Source: Lonepinella sp042468235
Lineage (GTDB): Bacteria; Pseudomonadota; Gammaproteobacteria; Enterobacterales; Pasteurellaceae
DNA length: 64,000 bases
NCBI RefSeq assembly: GCF_042468235.1
Contig: NZ_CP170386.1
Location: 1,178,001 to 1,242,000, forward strand
Direction: 5' to 3'
The translations under genes and the position numbers were made by a program. The notes below the pieces were generated by a model. It had not been told where the DNA came from and did not search any database. It was given only the letters and a program-made list of their open reading frames with translations. Of the stretch, positions 33,683-43,257 are shown in pieces (the stretch's first letter is position 1; every line of letters begins with the position of its first letter).

Positions 33683-34630
33683 TTAATATTCTTCCATATA
33701 CCCCAAACTACGCAATGCTCTTTCATCATCTGCCCAGCCTGATTTGACCTTAACCCAAAGCTCTAAATGCACTTTGTTGTCAAATAAACGTTCCATATCC
33801 TGACGAGCTTCAGTGCCAATCACTTTAATTTTTTGTCCACCTTGACCGATCACCATTTTTTTCTGACCGTCACGTTCTACTAAAATCAAGCCGTTAATTT
33901 CGTAAGTACCACGTTCATTGAGTTTAAATTGTTCAATTTCCACTGTCACCGAATAAGGTAATTCTTCGCCCATAAACCGCATGAGTTTTTCACGGATAAT
34001 TTCAGATGCCATAAAACGTTGGGAACGATCCGTAACATAATCCTCAGGGAAATGATGCTCACCTTTTTTCAAGCAATCTCGCACAATTTTTTTCAAATTA
34101 TGCACGTTGTTACCACGTTGAGCGGAAATCGGTACAATTTCTTTGAAATTAAATTTTCCGCTTAATTCTGTGATGAATGGCAACAACTCATCTTTATTTT
34201 TAACATTATCAATTTTGTTAATGGCTAATACCACGGGGGTTTTTACTTGGCGTAATTTGTTTAACACCATTTCATCGTCTTCATTCCAGTGTGTACCGTC
34301 CACCATAAAAATAATTAAGTCCACATCTCCAATAGCGCTGCTGGCGGCACGATTCATTAAACGGTTAATGGCTCGTTTTTCTTCAATATGTAATCCGGGG
34401 GTATCCACATAAACGGCTTGATATGCACCGTCCGTATCAATACCCACAATGCGGTGGCGGGTAGTCTGGGCTTTGCGTGAAGTAATTGATACTTTTTGTC
34501 CTAGAATTTTGTTTAATAAAGTAGATTTTCCCACGTTGGGACGACCGACAATAGCAATAAAGCCACAATAGGTTTCAGTGGATGGTTGGTTATCATTGTT
34601 TACATCATTATGTAAAATTTCATCTGTCAT
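33683..34630 (-). CDS. era: GTPase Era
   Basis: Era is an essential GTPase that binds the 3' end of 16S rRNA during 30S maturation. The 315 residues show G1 GRPNVGKSTLLN, G3 DTPGLH and G4 NKIDNV. The C-terminal KH domain contains VIGQGGQKIKVIG. Its start overlaps the rnc stop by one base, so it is translationally coupled. It is the last gene of lepA-lepB-rnc-era. Confidence 0.97.
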   Translation of the reverse strand: MTDEILHNDVNNDNQPSTETYCGFIAIVGRPNVGKSTLLNKILGQKVSITSRKAQTTRHRIVGIDTDGAYQAVYVDTPGLHIEEKRAINRLMNRAASSAIGDVDLIIFMVDGTHWNEDDEMVLNKLRQVKTPVVLAINKIDNVKNKDELLPFITELSGKFNFKEIVPISAQRGNNVHNLKKIVRDCLKKGEHHFPEDYVTDRSQRFMASEIIREKLMRFMGEELPYSVTVEIEQFKLNERGTYEINGLILVERDGQKKMVIGQGGQKIKVIGTEARQDMERLFDNKVHLELWVKVKSGWADDERALRSLGYMEEY

Positions 34631-35304
34631 TAGGTAATATCCAATTCTTTTAAAATTTGTTCGGCTGCAGCTTGTTCTGCCTTACGGCGACTACCTGCTA
34701 CACCAATAAAAGTGCGGTCTAAATTTTCCGCATTACATTCTACAGTAAAGGTTTGGCAATGGGCTTCACCTTCGGTCTTAATAATATGATAGCTTGGTAA
34801 GCTTAATCCTTTACCTTGCAAATATTCTTGCAAACGTGTTTTCGGATCTTTTTGATTTTCACCCGGTTTAATTGCCTCTAATCGTTTTGCATACCAATAG
34901 CAAATAATCGCCATAGTACTATTCAAATCACTATCTAAAGACATTGCCCCAATAATCGCTTCGACACAATCCGCTAAAATAGATGCTCGGCGAAAGCCAC
35001 CACTTTTAAGCTCACCTGAACCTAGAACTAAATAATGACCAAGCTCAAATTGACGTGCTAATTCTGCAAGGGTTTGTTCTCGAACCAATGTTGCTCGCAT
35101 GCGACTCAATTCCCCTTCATTACATTTTGGAAACTGCTGATACAAGGTTTGAGCAATGGTTAAATTTAAAATAGCATCGCCTAAAAACTCTAAGCGTTCA
35201 TTATGTAATTTGGCTGCACTACGGTGCGTTAAGGCTTGTTTTAACAAAGCAAGATCAGTGAATTGATAACCAATCTTACCTTGTAATCTAGTTAAATCAT
35301 TCAT
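34630..35304 (-). CDS. rnc: Ribonuclease III
   Basis: RNase III cleaves double-stranded RNA in rRNA precursors and regulatory duplexes. The 224 residues contain the catalytic signature HNERLEFLGDAILNL with the metal-binding Glu and Asp, and DCVEAIIGAMSLD with the second acidic pair. The C-terminal dsRNA-binding domain spans about residues 155-222 (DPKTRLQEYLQGKGLSLPSY). It overlaps its neighbours by one base on each side. One uptake signal lies in the dsRBD. Confidence 0.97.
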   Translation of the reverse strand: MNDLTRLQGKIGYQFTDLALLKQALTHRSAAKLHNERLEFLGDAILNLTIAQTLYQQFPKCNEGELSRMRATLVREQTLAELARQFELGHYLVLGSGELKSGGFRRASILADCVEAIIGAMSLDSDLNSTMAIICYWYAKRLEAIKPGENQKDPKTRLQEYLQGKGLSLPSYHIIKTEGEAHCQTFTVECNAENLDRTFIGVAGSRRKAEQAAAEQILKELDIT

Positions 35305-36326
35305 TATTTAATTTTCGTAAATAAGCGTTCAGAACGAATACCTGTTGGCCATTCATTTGGTTTTTTATCTAAACTCAGCCAAATATAAGTGGCTTTTCCC
35401 ACAATATTTTTTTCCGGTACAAAACCCCAGAAACGACTATCTTCACTCATATTACGATTATCTCCCATCATAAAGTATTGTCCTGTTGGCACTACCCATT
35501 CAGTTACATAATATTCTTGTTTAACATAATCTTTATAACGATAGCCCTCTGAAATAGGCTCAGGGAACCAATGAATTTGGTGGCTTACATCACCGTTTTC
35601 GGTCAGTTCGAGCATACTCGGACCATAAATAAAGCTACCATCTGGATTTCTACCAATAATTGCCTTAAATTCATCATTTTGTTGTGGCTTAGAATAAGCA
35701 AATTCTTTGCTTTCACAATCTTCTTCACATGGCTTGCCATTCTTACTATAAATAATGGTTAATTTTCTTTCTAACTCATTATAAAGCACTCGGTCGCCAC
35801 CAATCCCGATTACACGTTTAATATAATCCACATTCGGTTGAGGTGGGGCTTTAAACACTACAATATCTCCACGTTGCACTTTGCCTGTTTCCATCAAAGT
35901 ATTTTGGAAAACTGGATCTTTAACGCCATAAGCATATTTTTCTACTAAAATAAAATCGCCTACACGTAAAGTTGGTTCCATGGATTGTGATGGAATTTGG
36001 AACGGTTCAAATAGAAAAGAACGCAGAATTAATACGAACGCCAATACAGGAAATAAAGATGAAATAAATTCTTCGCCCTCACCAATCGGCTCAATTTTGG
36101 CTCTTTCTTCATCGCTTAATACTTGTCCTGTACGCTGTTCAGTGCGTGCAATTTGACGGCGACGATGCGGTAACACCGAAAAACGGTGATAGCACCACAA
36201 TACGCCAGAAAGTGCGGTGAATAAAATTAATAAAATTGAAAATGTATTTGGTAACTGTAGATAATCTAACACTTTCCAAACAGCAAAGCCTACAACTAAT
36301 AAAATCGGTAGAAAAAGTTTTGACAT
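35304..36326 (-). CDS. lepB: Signal peptidase I
   Basis: LepB removes Sec and Tat signal peptides at the periplasmic face. The 340 residues have two N-terminal membrane helices (LFLPILLVVGFAVWKVLDYL, and FSILLILFTALSGVLWCY) and a possible third segment before the catalytic domain. The Ser nucleophile is in PSQSMEPTL and the general-base Lys in DYIKRVIGIGGD. MMGDNRNMSEDSRFWG is the third conserved box. It lies 12 bp after lepA. Confidence 0.97.
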   Translation of the reverse strand: MSKLFLPILLVVGFAVWKVLDYLQLPNTFSILLILFTALSGVLWCYHRFSVLPHRRRQIARTEQRTGQVLSDEERAKIEPIGEGEEFISSLFPVLAFVLILRSFLFEPFQIPSQSMEPTLRVGDFILVEKYAYGVKDPVFQNTLMETGKVQRGDIVVFKAPPQPNVDYIKRVIGIGGDRVLYNELERKLTIIYSKNGKPCEEDCESKEFAYSKPQQNDEFKAIIGRNPDGSFIYGPSMLELTENGDVSHQIHWFPEPISEGYRYKDYVKQEYYVTEWVVPTGQYFMMGDNRNMSEDSRFWGFVPEKNIVGKATYIWLSLDKKPNEWPTGIRSERLFTKIK

Positions 36327-36338
36327 AGTTTCCCTTAT

Positions 36339-38132
36339 TTAGTCTTTTCCAACGTGTAAAATCGCCAAAAATGCCTCTTGTGGCACTTCCACATTACCTA
36401 ATTGCTTCATACGTTTTTTACCTTCTTTCTGTTTCTGCAACAGTTTTTTCTTACGGCTTACATCCCCACCATAACATTTTGCTAACACGTTTTTACGCAA
36501 CTGTTTTACGGTAGAACGAGCAATAATCTGATTACCAATGGCAGCTTGAATAGCAATATCAAATTGCTGACGAGGAATTAATTCTTTCATTTTTTCCACT
36601 AATTCACGTCCACGATAGGCAGCATTATCTTTATGTACAATTAATGCCAGAGCATCTACACGATCACCATTAATCATAATATCCACTCGCACCATATTAG
36701 CAGATTGGAAACGTTTAAAGCCATAATCTAACGAAGCATAACCTCGAGAGGTTGATTTTAAACGATCGAAGAAATCAAGTACCACTTCCCCCATCGGAAT
36801 TTCATAGGTCAACGCAATTTGATTACCATGATACACCATATTGGTTTGCACCCCGCGTTTTTCAATACAAAGAGTGATTACATTACCTAAATAATCCTGA
36901 GGCACAAGCATATTACATTCCGCAATCGGTTCGCGAATATCGGCAATGTTGCTTAATGGCGGTAACTTCGCTGGGCTATCAACATAGACAACATCACCAT
37001 TAGTGAGTTCAACTTCATACACTACGGTAGGTGCGGTAGTAATCAAATCAAGATCGTATTCACGTTCTAAGCGCTCTTGAATAATTTCCATGTGAAGTAA
37101 ACCTAAGAAACCACAACGGAAACCAAAACCAAGTGCGGTGGAATTTTCAGGTTCATAGAACAACGAAGCATCATTTAGGCTTAACTTGCCTAACGCATCA
37201 CGGAATGCTTCATAATCGTCCGAACTAATCGGGAATAACCCTGCATAAACTTGTGGCTTCACTTTTTTAAAACCAGGTAAAACTTCTGTAGCGGAATGGT
37301 GTTGGTGAGTTAAAGTATCCCCTACTGGTGCACCTAAAATATCTTTAATCGCACAAACTACCCAACCTACTTCGCCTGTTTTTAGCTCAGGAGTATCTAC
37401 TTGTTTTGGCGTAAAAATCCCAAGGCGATCCACTTGATAAGATTGCCCAGTGCTCATTACTTTGATTTTATCGCCTTTTTTAATTGAGCCATTTTTTACA
37501 CGAACAAGCGAAACAACGCCCAAATAGTTATCAAACCACGAGTCAATAATTAATGCCTGCAATGGTGCATTCGGATCACCCGCTGGTGCTGGAATTTTTG
37601 CCACAATTTCTTCTAATACATCTTCAATCCCAACGCCAGTTTTGGCTGAACAGCGAACAGCATCAATAGCATCGATCCCCACAATATCTTCAATCTCTTC
37701 TGCCACACGTTCTGGTTCGGCAGCGGGTAAATCGATTTTATTTAAAATTGGTACCACTTCTAAATTCATATCCAACGCTGTATAGCAGTTCGCTAAGGTT
37801 TGAGCTTCTACCCCTTGCCCAGCATCGACCACCAATAATGCCCCCTCACAAGCAGCTAAGGAACGAGAAACCTCATAGGAAAAGTCAACGTGTCCTGGAG
37901 TATCAATAAAGTTTAATTGATAAGTTTCACCATTTTTGGCTTTATAGTTTAAGGTTACACTTTGGGCTTTGATAGTAATTCCACGTTCACGTTCAAGATC
38001 CATGGAATCCAATACCTGAGCTTCCATTTCACGATCGGATAAACCGCCACAAGTTTGGATCAAACGGTCAGAAAGGGTCGATTTTCCGTGGTCAATATGA
38101 GCGATGATAGAAAAGTTACGAATATTTTGCAT
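36339..38132 (-). CDS. lepA: Elongation factor 4 (LepA)
   Basis: LepA is a ribosome-associated translational GTPase affecting initiation and elongation quality. The 597 residues begin MQNIRNFSIIAHIDHGKSTL. G motifs are AHIDHGKST, DTPGHVDF and NKIDLP. EF-G-like domains II, III and V follow, then the LepA-specific C-terminal domain (AKCYGGDVSRKKKLLQKQKE). It heads the lepA-lepB-rnc-era operon. Confidence 0.98.
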   Translation of the reverse strand: MQNIRNFSIIAHIDHGKSTLSDRLIQTCGGLSDREMEAQVLDSMDLERERGITIKAQSVTLNYKAKNGETYQLNFIDTPGHVDFSYEVSRSLAACEGALLVVDAGQGVEAQTLANCYTALDMNLEVVPILNKIDLPAAEPERVAEEIEDIVGIDAIDAVRCSAKTGVGIEDVLEEIVAKIPAPAGDPNAPLQALIIDSWFDNYLGVVSLVRVKNGSIKKGDKIKVMSTGQSYQVDRLGIFTPKQVDTPELKTGEVGWVVCAIKDILGAPVGDTLTHQHHSATEVLPGFKKVKPQVYAGLFPISSDDYEAFRDALGKLSLNDASLFYEPENSTALGFGFRCGFLGLLHMEIIQERLEREYDLDLITTAPTVVYEVELTNGDVVYVDSPAKLPPLSNIADIREPIAECNMLVPQDYLGNVITLCIEKRGVQTNMVYHGNQIALTYEIPMGEVVLDFFDRLKSTSRGYASLDYGFKRFQSANMVRVDIMINGDRVDALALIVHKDNAAYRGRELVEKMKELIPRQQFDIAIQAAIGNQIIARSTVKQLRKNVLAKCYGGDVSRKKKLLQKQKEGKKRMKQLGNVEVPQEAFLAILHVGKD

Positions 38133-38215
38133 ATAAAATAATTAAATAATAAATTCCTAAAAAGATAATCGGGGAATTGTACCTGAAATAGGCGTTGTAA
38201 GCTAGAAGTGCGGTG

Positions 38216-38268
38216 AAAATTCCAAAGGAATTTTGAAAAAAACACCCCAATCAAAAGATCGGGGTGTT
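38216..38268 (-). terminator. Double hairpin terminator after grcA
   Basis: Reading the reverse strand, AACACCCC...GGGGTGTT (38241-38268, one mismatch inside the stem) is followed by a seven-T tract. A second stem, AAAATTCC-AAA-GGAATTTT (38216-38234), follows directly. An uptake signal is adjacent at about 38207. It ends grcA and insulates lepA. Confidence 0.85.
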
Positions 38269-38291
38269 GAATATTGTTTTAGAAAAACAAA

Positions 38292-38675
38292 TTATAGACT
38301 TTCAGTGAAAGTACGAGTGATAACATCACGTTGTTGTTCTGGTGTTAATGAGTTAAAACGTACTGCATAACCTGAAACACGAATAGTTAATTGTGGATAT
38401 TTTTCAGGGTGTTTAACTGCATCTTCTAAGGTTTCACGGCGTAAAACGTTTACGTTTAAGTGTTGACCACCTTCTACTTTTACAGTTGGAGCAACATCAA
38501 CTGGTAATTCACGATATTCGATTTTACCTAATTCGTTTACTGCCACGATTTGGTCTTCAGCGAAACCACCTTTTGCACATAAACAACGGGCTTCACCTTT
38601 GTCACTGTCTAATAACCAGAATGAATTTAATAAATTGTCATTCGCTGCTTGAGTAATTTGAATACCTTTAATCAT
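38292..38675 (-). CDS. grcA: Autonomous glycyl radical cofactor GrcA
   Basis: GrcA (YfiD) replaces the damaged C-terminal radical domain of pyruvate formate-lyase after oxygen exposure. The 127 residues show a divergent N-terminal part and a PFL-like C-terminal domain from about residue 60. The radical site is TIRVSGYAVRFNSLTPEQQ with the conserved Gly. It is monocistronic. Two FNR-like sites lie upstream, in keeping with anaerobic or microaerobic induction of the E. coli gene. Confidence 0.96.
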   Translation of the reverse strand: MIKGIQITQAANDNLLNSFWLLDSDKGEARCLCAKGGFAEDQIVAVNELGKIEYRELPVDVAPTVKVEGGQHLNVNVLRRETLEDAVKHPEKYPQLTIRVSGYAVRFNSLTPEQQRDVITRTFTESL

Positions 38676-38765
38676 AAAGTGCCTCCATTTGGCTGTTTAT
38701 TTAAATAATTGAATTTTTAAATGATGTACAAATTTTATCAAAAAATTTGATGAATTCAACTATTT

Positions 38766-38779
38766 TTGACATTTATCAA
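38766..38779 (-). promoter_or_regulatory. FNR-like site 1 upstream of grcA
   Basis: TTGAC-ATTT-ATCAA matches the FNR consensus TTGAT-N4-ATCAA at 9 of 10 defined bases, about 91-104 bp before the grcA ATG. Confidence 0.7.
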
Positions 38780-38807
38780 GCTAATCTTATATTAAAATCA
38801 AGATAAC

Positions 38808-38821
38808 TTGATCTGCTTCAA
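38808..38821 (-). promoter_or_regulatory. FNR-like site 2 upstream of grcA
   Basis: TTGAT-CTGC-TTCAA also matches 9 of 10 defined bases. Its centre is 42 bp from that of site 1, four helical turns, so both dimers would lie on the same face. Confidence 0.55.
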
Positions 38822-38905
38822 TATTATTAAGTTAAATAAAATATATTAAAACTTTTTATTAACATTTTTTAAATTATATTTAACAAAATAGGCGCATATA
38901 ATAAT

Positions 38906-38937
38906 AAAGACCAATCCTAAACACAGAACTGGTCTTT
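38906..38937 (-). terminator. Terminator after the amino-acid binding protein gene
   Basis: AAAGACCA (38906-38913) pairs with TGGTCTTT (38930-38937) around a 16-base loop. On the reverse strand it continues into TTATTATTAT. The large loop makes it moderate in strength. Confidence 0.6.
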
Positions 38938-38969
38938 AAAAATCAAATTTACATATTGATTAATTGGAA

Positions 38970-39830
38970 TTATTGATATTCAACCAAAATATCTTTCTCA
39001 CTAATCGTATCACCATAAACCGGTAACAAGGTTTTTTCATAAGCACGTTTTAATGAACCGTCTTTAGATAATTTTTCCGTTTCAGCATTTAACCATTCCA
39101 ACAGATCTTTATCCTCCTTACGCACCGCACCGGCAATACTGTCTTGCTCACCTAAGGTTTTAATACCCACGGTAAATCCGGGATTTTCTTTCGCCCAAGC
39201 AAATAACAACGTATTATCGTGAGCTAACGCATCACCACGCCCATCCACTAACGCTTGGAAAGTTTCAGTATTTTGTTCAAATTTTAACAATTTGATATTT
39301 GGATAATTCTTAGTAAAGAATGCATCTGCTGTCGTCCCTTTATTTACTAACAGGGTTTTGTCTTCAAGTTCTTTGATATCGGTAATGACCGCACCGTCTT
39401 TTGATGCCACACCTAATGCCACTTTCATATAAGGTTTGGCGAAATCCACTACTTCTTGACGAGCAGGGGTCACAGTAAAGTTGGCTAAAATAATATCAAC
39501 TTTATTTGATGTCAGATATTCTACACGGTTAGCCGCTTCTACCAATACAAATTCTACTTTGTTTTCATCGCCCAGCAAATCTTTACTTAAATCTTTGGCA
39601 ATTTCCACATCAAAGCCTTGGCTTTGACCATTTTGATCCACATAGCCAAATGGCGGTTTGTCGCTAAATACGCCAATGCGAACTTTGCCTGCTTGTTTAA
39701 TACGATCTACCGCAGAAACTTTGGTTGGTTCAGCTTTAGCAGCTTCTTTACTATTATTATCGCAAGCGGTGATACCCACAGCTAATAATAATGTAGCTAA
39801 AAGCGCGGTGATTTTTTTGAAATTTTTCAT
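38970..39830 (-). CDS. Polar amino-acid ABC transporter substrate-binding lipoprotein
   Basis: A 286-residue family 3 periplasmic binding protein. Lipobox VGITAC puts the lipidated Cys at about residue 23. GKVRIGVFSDKPPFGYVDQN, GFDVEIAKDLSKDL and VDIILANFTVTPARQEVVDF are the family motifs; Arg in TPARQE would contact the ligand carboxylate. The family includes cysteine, Glu/Asp and Gln binders; I cannot choose. It is a lone gene about 2.6 kb from permeases and an ATPase of the same class, which are its probable partners. Confidence 0.9.
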   Translation of the reverse strand: MKNFKKITALLATLLLAVGITACDNNSKEAAKAEPTKVSAVDRIKQAGKVRIGVFSDKPPFGYVDQNGQSQGFDVEIAKDLSKDLLGDENKVEFVLVEAANRVEYLTSNKVDIILANFTVTPARQEVVDFAKPYMKVALGVASKDGAVITDIKELEDKTLLVNKGTTADAFFTKNYPNIKLLKFEQNTETFQALVDGRGDALAHDNTLLFAWAKENPGFTVGIKTLGEQDSIAGAVRKEDKDLLEWLNAETEKLSKDGSLKRAYEKTLLPVYGDTISEKDILVEYQ

Positions 39831-40011
39831 AGATGATCCTTTTTTAAATAAAATGATTTGGTGAAAATAATTATAAAAAGAATTTTTCTAAAAAAGGAAA
39901 GAACTAATCATTATTTAATATATGTTTTTGGAATAACATTGATAAATTATGTTTAATTCATAAAAAAATTTGTTATATTACACGTGAATAATCTGCAAAA
40001 AGGAATTTGTG

Positions 40012-41274
40012 ATGATCACAATCTCTGCATTAGGTGCCTTAGTCGCATTAACTGTGGCTATTTTCCTTATTTTGAAAAAAGTCTCGCCTGCTTACGGTAT
40101 GATTACTGGAGCCTTAATTGGTGGTTTAGTGGGGGGAGCTAATCTGACGGAAACCATCAATTTAATGATCGGTGGTGCTCAGGAAATCACTACTGCAGTC
40201 ATGCGAATTTTAGCAGCAGGTGTATTAGCTGGCGTACTAATTGAATCTGGTGCTGCAGCAACCATCGCTGAAACCATTGTCAAAAAACTGGGGGAAACTC
40301 GAGCCTTATTAGCTTTAGCTATCGCCACACTGATGTTAACCGCTGTTGGTGTATTTATTGATGTGTCTGTTATCACGGTATCACCGATCGCCTTAGCTTT
40401 AGCTAAACGGGGCAATCTCTCTAAAATGGCTATCCTAATTGCTATGATTGGCGGTGGAAAAGCAGGCAATATCATATCCCCTAACCCAAATGCTATTGCA
40501 GCTTCCGATGTATTTCATATTCCTTTAACATCACTGATGGCAGCAGGTATAATCCCTGCCATATTTGGCTTAATTATAACCTACTTTTTTGCCAAAAACT
40601 TAATTCATAAAGGCAATAAAGTCAGTGATAATGAAGTTATCATTCTCGACAGTAACAAACTCCCTTCTTTTTCCGCAGCGATTACCGCTCCACTATGCGC
40701 GATCTTATTATTAGCCTTACGTCCATTATTTGATATTGTTATCGATCCTTTAATCGCTTTACCATTAGGAGGTTTAGTTGGATCTATTGCTATGGGAAAA
40801 GCTAAACAGAGTAATCAATATGCAATTACTGGTTTAAGCAAAATGGCACCTGTCGCTATTATGTTACTTGGAACTGGCTCTCTTGCCGGCATTGTTAGTC
40901 ATTCAGGGTTAAAAGATGTATTAATTGATGGTTTAACTGCATCAGGCTTGCCGTCTTATTTGCTTGCCCCTATTTCAGGGGTATTAATGTCTTTGGCAAC
41001 CGCTTCAACTACGGCGGGAACGGTTGTTGCATCGAATGTGTTTAGTCAAACTCTCATGGAACTCGGCGTGAGTGGTATTGCGGCGGCAGCGATGATTCAC
41101 GCTGGGGCGACTGTGGGTGATCACATGCCACACGGCTCATTCTTCCATGCCACCAGTGGCAGCGTAAATATGGATATTCGAGAACGGTTAAAATTAATTC
41201 CCTATGAAACCGCAATAGGGTTAATGATGACCATAATTTCTACGCTAATTTTTGGTGTGTTTAAATTATTCTAA
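40012..41274 (+). CDS. GntP-family permease, probably for D-glycerate
   Basis: A 420-residue polytopic permease of the gluconate:H+ symporter (GntP) superfamily with about 12 hydrophobic segments. GVFIDVSVITVSPIALALA and MIGGGKAGNIISPNPNAIAA match the conserved GntP motif region. I start at the ATG at 40012, with AAGGAA 7 bases upstream, over a GTG at 40009. The next gene, 9 bp away, encodes glycerate kinase, so D-glycerate is the likely substrate, as proposed for the H. influenzae HI0092-HI0091 pair. Confidence 0.88.
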   Translation: MITISALGALVALTVAIFLILKKVSPAYGMITGALIGGLVGGANLTETINLMIGGAQEITTAVMRILAAGVLAGVLIESGAAATIAETIVKKLGETRALLALAIATLMLTAVGVFIDVSVITVSPIALALAKRGNLSKMAILIAMIGGGKAGNIISPNPNAIAASDVFHIPLTSLMAAGIIPAIFGLIITYFFAKNLIHKGNKVSDNEVIILDSNKLPSFSAAITAPLCAILLLALRPLFDIVIDPLIALPLGGLVGSIAMGKAKQSNQYAITGLSKMAPVAIMLLGTGSLAGIVSHSGLKDVLIDGLTASGLPSYLLAPISGVLMSLATASTTAGTVVASNVFSQTLMELGVSGIAAAAMIHAGATVGDHMPHGSFFHATSGSVNMDIRERLKLIPYETAIGLMMTIISTLIFGVFKLF

Positions 41275-41283
41275 GGGTAAATC

Positions 41284-42423
41284 ATGAAAATAGTTATTGC
41301 TCCTGATAGTTTCAAAGAAAGTTTAACAGCTCTTGAAGTGGCTAATGCCATTGAGACAGGATTTAAAAAAATCTTTCCGCAGGCGGATTATATCAAAATC
41401 CCCATGGCAGATGGCGGCGAAGGTACTGTTCAATCCTTAGTGGATGCCACACAAGGGAAGTTAATCCACCTGCAAGTCACTGCTCCACTGGGTAATAAAA
41501 ATTCCGCCTTTTTTGGTTTATCAGGCGATAAACAAACGGCATTCATTGAAATGGCAGCAGCTTCTGGTTTGCATTTAGTCCCCATAGTACAACGCAACCC
41601 ACTCTACACCACCAGCTATGGCACAGGCGAATTGATTAATGCGGCTTTAAACTGCGGTGTAAAAAAAGTGATTTTAGGTATCGGTGGTAGTGCAACTAAT
41701 GACGGCGGTGTTGGTATGTTGCAAGCCTTAGGGGCAAAATTTTTAGATATTCAAGGAAATGAGATTAACTTGGGTGGTGCAAATTTAGCTACCATCGCTA
41801 AAATTAATTTAAGTCATTTAAATCCCAAATTACAAGCTGTTAAATTTGAAGTCGCTTGTGATGTTAATAACCCTTTATGTGGTGAAAATGGGGCATCTGC
41901 GGTATTCGGTCCACAAAAAGGGGCAACACCTGATATAGTAAAAATATTAGATCAAGCCTTGTTGCATTTTGCTCAAATCGTGCAAAAAGAGCTTGGACTA
42001 AAGATTCAAGATCAAGCTGGAGCGGGAGCAGCTGGTGGAATGGGAGGTGGTTTATTGTTACTACCGAATGTTCAACTCAAAGCAGGTGTACAAATTGTAA
42101 TGGATGCCGTGCATTTAAGTGATTATATTCAACATGCCGATTTAGTGATTACTGGTGAGGGGCGAATGGACGGGCAAAGTATTCATGGCAAAACCCCAAT
42201 CGGCGTATCCAAAACCGCAAAACGATTTAATAAACCTGTAGTCGCCATAGTAGGCTGTTTACGCAAAGATTATGATGTAGTTTACGATCACGGTATTGAT
42301 GCGGTTTTTCCGATTATTCGGCAGGTCAATAGCCTTGAAAATATCTTGAAAGCTGGGCGTGAAAACTTAATTTCAACAGCAGAAAACGTGGCGAGATTGT
42401 GGAGAATTAAATCATTTTCGTAA
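41284..42423 (+). CDS. Glycerate kinase (GarK/GlxK family)
   Basis: Phosphorylates D-glycerate, giving 2-phosphoglycerate in the GarK/GlxK family, which feeds glycolysis. The 379 residues start KIVIAPDSFKESLTALEVAN. MADGGEGTVQSLVDAT, GIGGSATNDGGVGMLQALG and GAGAAGGMGGGLLL are family I glycerate kinase motifs, and VITGEGRMDGQSIHGKTP closes the active site. It is the second gene of a two-gene operon with the GntP-type permease. GarK and GlxK cannot be told apart by eye. A CdaR-like regulator is not in the window. Confidence 0.94.
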   Translation: MKIVIAPDSFKESLTALEVANAIETGFKKIFPQADYIKIPMADGGEGTVQSLVDATQGKLIHLQVTAPLGNKNSAFFGLSGDKQTAFIEMAAASGLHLVPIVQRNPLYTTSYGTGELINAALNCGVKKVILGIGGSATNDGGVGMLQALGAKFLDIQGNEINLGGANLATIAKINLSHLNPKLQAVKFEVACDVNNPLCGENGASAVFGPQKGATPDIVKILDQALLHFAQIVQKELGLKIQDQAGAGAAGGMGGGLLLLPNVQLKAGVQIVMDAVHLSDYIQHADLVITGEGRMDGQSIHGKTPIGVSKTAKRFNKPVVAIVGCLRKDYDVVYDHGIDAVFPIIRQVNSLENILKAGRENLISTAENVARLWRIKSFS

Positions 42424-42427
42424 CAAC

Positions 42428-42461
42428 TGCGGTGTAAAAATTTTAATATTTTTACACCGCA
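42428..42461. terminator. Terminator between glycerate kinase and the ABC ATPase gene
   Basis: TGCGGTGTAAAAAT pairs with ATTTTTACACCGCA (14-bp stem, short loop). It is symmetrical and serves convergent genes. The arms resemble uptake signals but miss one base of the 9-mer on each side. Confidence 0.78.
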
Positions 42462-42480
42462 CTCTTCGGCGTTAACTTAG

Positions 42481-43245
42481 CTAAATATTCTCCTCATAAT
42501 TCACCGCACTTTTCTCATAATTAAGAATATTCAAAAAGGCTTTTGCCCGATCTGTGATGGGATTAGCAAAGAAAAATTCAGGTTTAGATTGCTCAATAAT
42601 TTCGCCCTTATCCATAAAAATAATACGATCTGCAACCTGTTTTGCAAAGCCCATTTCGTGAGTCACAATCAGCATGGTCATGCCGTCTTTAGCCAGTCCT
42701 AAAATTACGTCTAACACTTCTCGCACCATTTCAGGGTCAAGGGCGGCAGTAACTTCGTCAAATAGCATAATTTCTGGATTCATACAAAGGGAACGCACAA
42801 TAGCAATACGTTGTTTTTGTCCGCCTGATAATTCGCGTGGAAAGGCATTTTTGCGGTCGAATAAGCCAACCCGTTTTAACAATTTATCTGCTTGCCTTTC
42901 TACATCTTCCCGTTTGCGTTTTTGTACTTTCATTGGACCAAGCAAAATATTGTCGATCACTGATATATGTGAAAATAATTCATAGCTCTGGAACACCATA
43001 CCAATTTTTTGACGGGCTTTAACCCACGAAATGTCTTTGCCTAATATACCATTATTTTCTAATCGAATTTCACCACTTTTAATTTCTTCCAAACCGTTAA
43101 TACAGCGTAGTAGCGTACTCTTACCACAGCCCGAAGGTCCAAGAATTACCACTACTTCACCTTTTTGCACGGAAAGATCTATGCCGTGAAGTGCGGTGAC
43201 TTCAGCGTAATTTTTGACGAGTTGTTTAATATCTAATAATGCCAT
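42481..43245 (-). CDS. Polar amino-acid ABC transporter ATPase
   Basis: A 254-residue GlnQ-class ATPase. Walker A is GPSGCGKSTLLRCINGLE, the signature is LSGGQKQRIAIVRS, Walker B is IMLFDEVTAALDPE and the H-loop is VTHEMGF. It is the third gene of a permease-permease-ATPase operon, 12 bp after the second permease. An uptake signal lies near each end of the gene. The matching binding protein is probably the lone one at 38970-39830. Confidence 0.94.
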   Translation of the reverse strand: MALLDIKQLVKNYAEVTALHGIDLSVQKGEVVVILGPSGCGKSTLLRCINGLEEIKSGEIRLENNGILGKDISWVKARQKIGMVFQSYELFSHISVIDNILLGPMKVQKRKREDVERQADKLLKRVGLFDRKNAFPRELSGGQKQRIAIVRSLCMNPEIMLFDEVTAALDPEMVREVLDVILGLAKDGMTMLIVTHEMGFAKQVADRIIFMDKGEIIEQSKPEFFFANPITDRAKAFLNILNYEKSAVNYEENI

Positions 43246-43257
43246 AATTTAAAATTC

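Noticed and set aside
38740..38753. ATCAA...TTGAT palindrome near grcA considered as a third FNR site
   Set aside because: The half-sites point the wrong way relative to the FNR consensus and the spacing is AT-only; probably chance.
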